64,000 bases of DNA. Origin: Reinekea marinisedimentorum. GTDB taxonomy: Bacteria > Pseudomonadota > Gammaproteobacteria > Pseudomonadales > Natronospirillaceae. This document shows, piece by piece, positions 59,883-64,000 of this stretch (the stretch's first letter is position 1; the number at the start of each line of letters is the position of its first letter). Under the pieces are notes generated by a model, which saw nothing but the letters and a program-made list of their open reading frames with translations, did not search any database and was not told the origin of the DNA. Location of the stretch: NCBI RefSeq assembly GCF_004341165.1, contig NZ_SLZR01000001.1:248001-312000 (forward strand). Reading direction: 5' to 3'. Both the position numbers and the translations under genes were made by a program.

Positions 59883-61313
59883 ATGGCACTGCATACCGTT
59901 GAAAAGATAGGTGGCACATCGATGAGTAATTATCCTGCCGTGCGGGATAACATCGTTCAGACTTCACGTTCTCAGGCAGATATGTACCAGAGAATTTTTG
60001 TTGTTTCAGCCTACGGCGGTTTGACTAACTACTTGCTAGAGCACAAGAAAACCCGCGAGCCCGGCGTGTATGCACTGTTTGCCAATAATGATTCGGACTG
60101 GCAGTGGAGCGAGGCGCTGACCGATACGGCCAAGAAGATGCGACAGATTAACGCCGAGCTGTTCGAGCAGCCGCACCTGCTGAAGCAGGCCGATCAGTTC
60201 ATTACCGAGCGCATGGAAGGTATACGCTCGTGCCTGCTCGATCTGCAACGTGTCTGTTCTTATGGCCATTTTCAGATCAATGAACACCTGGCGACGGTGC
60301 GTGAAATGCTTGCCGGTGTGGGCGAGGCACACAGTGCTTTTAATACCGCGCTGCTGCTGCAGTCCGAAGGCGTGAACGCACGCTTTGTCGATCTTTCCGG
60401 CTGGCGTGAGCAGGATAACCTGCCGCTGGACGATAAAATCAAGTCCGTCTTTTCGCGCTACGACTTTTCCACAGAAATGCCGATCGTGACCGGCTATACC
60501 CAGTGTCAGGAAGGCTTGATGGGCACCTTTGACCGTGGCTACTCCGAGATTACCTTCAGCAAGATTGCCGAGCTGACCGATGCCCGCGAGGCGGTTATCC
60601 ACAAGGAATACCACCTGTCCACGGCCGACCCGATGGTTGTCGGTGAACAGAACGTGAAGCCGATTGGCCGCACCAACTACGATATTGCTGACCAGCTTTC
60701 GCTGATCGGTATGGAAGCCATTCACCCCAAAGCTGCGAAGGGGTTGCGCAAGCAGAACATTCCGCTGCGGGTGAAGAATACCTTCGAGCCGGATCACGAC
60801 GGCACGCTGATCACCAACGATTACCGCTCCAAAACGCCGCGCGTTGAGATCATCGCCGGTATTCGCCATGTTTATGCACTGAACGTATTCGATCAGGATA
60901 TGGTTGGCGAGCCGCAGCAATTTATTGAGCTGCAGCGGCTGGTGAATGAGTTCAACGTCACCATGCTGGCGAAAGAGCACAACGCCAATACCGTGACCTT
61001 CTATCTGGATACCGGCCTGAAGGTGGTCGAGCGCATTCAGGCGCGTCTGGAGCGTCACTTCCCGAATGCTGAGATGACCAGCCGCAAAGTGGCGATGGTT
61101 TCCGTGATGGGCTCGGATATGAGTATTCCGGGGATTCTGTCGAGCATGTCCAACGCCCTGGCGGAGCGCAGCATTAACGTGATGGCGGTGAACCAGAGTA
61201 TTCGTCAGGTGGATGTTCGCCTGGTGGTTGAAGAAGATCAGTACGATTCCACCATCATTGGCCTGCATGAGGCACTGATCGAGAAGCCGGGTTACCCGGT
61301 CGACAATGGCTGA
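59883..61313 (+). CDS. ask: aspartate kinase, ectoine-type (Ask_Ect)
   Basis: A 476-residue aspartokinase. The N-terminus LHTVEKIGGTSMSNYPAV is the hallmark of the Ask_Ect class, which usually sits at the end of ectABC-ask operons. Kinase-domain segments (IFVVSAYGGLTNYLLEH, VTGYTQCQEGLMGTFDRGYS) are followed by two ACT domains (FNVTMLAKEHNANTVTFYLD, VAMVSVMGSDMSIPGILSSM). It phosphorylates aspartate to feed ectoine and other aspartate-family products. No ectABC genes are adjacent, so it is an orphan here. GGAAAGGG precedes the ATG. Confidence 0.88.
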   Translation: MALHTVEKIGGTSMSNYPAVRDNIVQTSRSQADMYQRIFVVSAYGGLTNYLLEHKKTREPGVYALFANNDSDWQWSEALTDTAKKMRQINAELFEQPHLLKQADQFITERMEGIRSCLLDLQRVCSYGHFQINEHLATVREMLAGVGEAHSAFNTALLLQSEGVNARFVDLSGWREQDNLPLDDKIKSVFSRYDFSTEMPIVTGYTQCQEGLMGTFDRGYSEITFSKIAELTDAREAVIHKEYHLSTADPMVVGEQNVKPIGRTNYDIADQLSLIGMEAIHPKAAKGLRKQNIPLRVKNTFEPDHDGTLITNDYRSKTPRVEIIAGIRHVYALNVFDQDMVGEPQQFIELQRLVNEFNVTMLAKEHNANTVTFYLDTGLKVVERIQARLERHFPNAEMTSRKVAMVSVMGSDMSIPGILSSMSNALAERSINVMAVNQSIRQVDVRLVVEEDQYDSTIIGLHEALIEKPGYPVDNG

Positions 61314-61337
61314 GGCTGAAAACTACAGTTAAATGAA

Positions 61338-61361
61338 GGGGGCGCAGATGGCGCCCTTTTT
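61338..61361 (+). terminator. terminator after aspartokinase
   Basis: Stem GGGCGC/GCGCCC with loop AGATG, followed by five T. Confidence 0.8.
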
Positions 61362-61374
61362 AATGCCTGATCAA

Positions 61375-62277
61375 CTAAGCCAGATTACCGCATACCTGAT
61401 TGCGGCCGGCATTTTTGGCTGTTAGCAGGCGTTGATCCGACAGGAAAATCAGCTGCTCAAGGCTCTTGTTTGGCTCCCATTCAACCACGCCGGCGCTGAT
61501 GGTGACCGGGCGCTGCATCTCCTGCCACTTCAGTTCCGATACCTGCTGCCGCAGTCGATCGAGTGTATGAATGGCATCGTGGGCGTTGGTTTCCGGCATC
61601 AGCACCAGAAATTCTTCGCCGCCATAGCGCGCGCACAGATCGGTTTCACGGAAGTTGTTTTTGATCAGCCGGGCCAGCCGCGACAGTACTTCGTCGCCGA
61701 ATGTGTGGCCAAAGGTATCGTTCAGGCGCTTAAAGTGATCGATATCGATCATCGCCAGTGCAAAGGCCGATTGATAACGCTTGGCAAACTGGTGCATCTG
61801 ATCGAGCCGCTGTATGGCATAGCGTCGGTTATACAGGCCGGTGGTGTAATCCTGAGTGTCGGCGTCTTCTGCCTTTTGCTGCAGGCCGATGATCTCATTC
61901 ACCAGATCACTGACGTCGGTGAGTATCAGCAACTGATCCCCGGTTTCATCCGCTGCTGACGAACGCTGCACCTGAACCCAGCGTGTCCCCGCCTGGCTGT
62001 TGATGCCGACATAGGGGTCATCCAGATTCTGGCTGATCAGCTTTTTTACCGACAGGCTGCGGTACTGGCGGTCGCACAGGAACACCTCCTGCTCTGCCAG
62101 CCAGCTGTCATTGAGCTCCAGCCGGGGTGACTTTTCATTGCCAAGCCATTTCAGTGCCTGGGGGTTGCTGGCAATCGCCTGTTGCTGTTCGTTAATGCGC
62201 AGTACTGCAGTGTTTCTGCCAACGACAATTCCGTTAGTCAGCATGTTTGATGCTGTTCGGGTATCGGAAGCGTTCAT
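61375..62277 (-). CDS. diguanylate cyclase (GGDEF)
   Basis: A 300-residue protein. The first ~130 residues look like a divergent PAS sensor (NGIVVGRNTAVLRINEQQQA). The GGDEF domain has DYTTGLYNRRYAIQRLDQM, IDIDHFKRLNDTFGHTFGD and the intact loop RYGGEEFLVLMPE; no RxxD product-inhibition site is evident just upstream of GGEEF (RETDLCARYGG does contain RETD). It makes c-di-GMP. The ATG at 62277 is preferred; the open frame extends further but overlaps the slmA region without family match. Confidence 0.86.
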   Translation of the reverse strand: MNASDTRTASNMLTNGIVVGRNTAVLRINEQQQAIASNPQALKWLGNEKSPRLELNDSWLAEQEVFLCDRQYRSLSVKKLISQNLDDPYVGINSQAGTRWVQVQRSSAADETGDQLLILTDVSDLVNEIIGLQQKAEDADTQDYTTGLYNRRYAIQRLDQMHQFAKRYQSAFALAMIDIDHFKRLNDTFGHTFGDEVLSRLARLIKNNFRETDLCARYGGEEFLVLMPETNAHDAIHTLDRLRQQVSELKWQEMQRPVTISAGVVEWEPNKSLEQLIFLSDQRLLTAKNAGRNQVCGNLA

Positions 62278-62384
62278 AGAGGCAAAATCCTTGTGTTGTA
62301 GAGGGAGATTCCGTTCAGGAAGCCAGAGGAAGTATAGACGGTTACGGCCTGCATCGCTCCATGATGCAGTGCCGATGCGGGCGT

Positions 62385-64000
<1,616 letters not shown>

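Noticed and set aside
60036-61268. 410-codon minus-strand open frame
   Set aside because: It lies wholly antisense to the aspartokinase gene, which has clear family motifs.

Overview
The window looks like chromosome from a marine, heterotrophic gammaproteobacterium. The housekeeping genes (mnmH, slyD, rep, rph, yicC, gmk, rpoZ, spoT, dsbB, slmA, argB, prlC) are all of gammaproteobacterial type. Accessory functions are sodium-solute symport, saccharide and polysaccharide enzymes, ovothiol synthesis, an ectoine-type aspartokinase and a PEP-CTERM protein. Together these suggest an Oceanospirillales-like organism, perhaps near Reinekea or Saccharospirillum. That placement is inference, since no rRNA gene is present. 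I saw no tRNA, rRNA, prophage, integron or CRISPR array.

Layout. 0-12.7 kb: metabolic and maintenance genes (mnmH fragment, MFS exporter, slyD, yqhD, OFA-type MFS, polysaccharide-lyase-like protein, FAH-family hydratase, ovoA, DUF2164, rep and cvfB). Two large palindromic elements lie in gaps here; their outer arms are unrelated but their cores are alike. 12.7-25.5 kb: a sodium-solute symporter behind three GntR/FadR-type dyads, glpD behind GlpR-like half-sites, a TraB/GumN protein, a transporter, a GNAT enzyme, a DHH phosphoesterase, a PEP-CTERM protein behind a possible sigma-54 promoter, a PAS-GGDEF protein, a TetR regulator and a large surface metallopeptidase. 25.6-28.6 kb: a rhomboid protease overlapping a zinc-finger/membrane/TPR protein gene. 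28.9-39.0 kb: a cello-oligosaccharide locus, all on the minus strand: GH1 beta-glucosidase, two ABC permeases, a solute-binding protein, a LacI regulator, GH94 cellobiose phosphorylase and an AGE-family epimerase. It carries four copies of one LacI operator. No ABC ATPase is encoded in it.

39.4-64 kb: prlC, a GH79-like glycosidase, then the housekeeping series rph-yicC ... gmk-rpoZ-spoT-dsbB ... slmA-argB. The yicC-gmk junction is split by about 9.6 kb holding a RAYT transposase framed by 95-bp REP doublets, a di-heme peroxidase, a metal block (GDT1-type Mn exporter, DmeF-type CDF with a His-Asp tandem repeat, MarR regulator, Fur-box-preceded 10-TM transporter), a hemerythrin-PAS-GGDEF-EAL protein and a MATE exporter.

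How it fits together: cello-oligosaccharides would enter by the ABC importer using an ATPase encoded elsewhere, be split by GH1 hydrolysis or GH94 phosphorolysis, and be sensed by the LacI protein. The metal block looks locally controlled: the marR start overlaps the dmeF stop, and a perfect dyad fills the spacer of the dmeF promoter. Three GGDEF proteins point to active c-di-GMP signalling. The least explained features are the two shared-core palindromes, the surface gluzincin and the rhomboid/zinc-finger gene pair.
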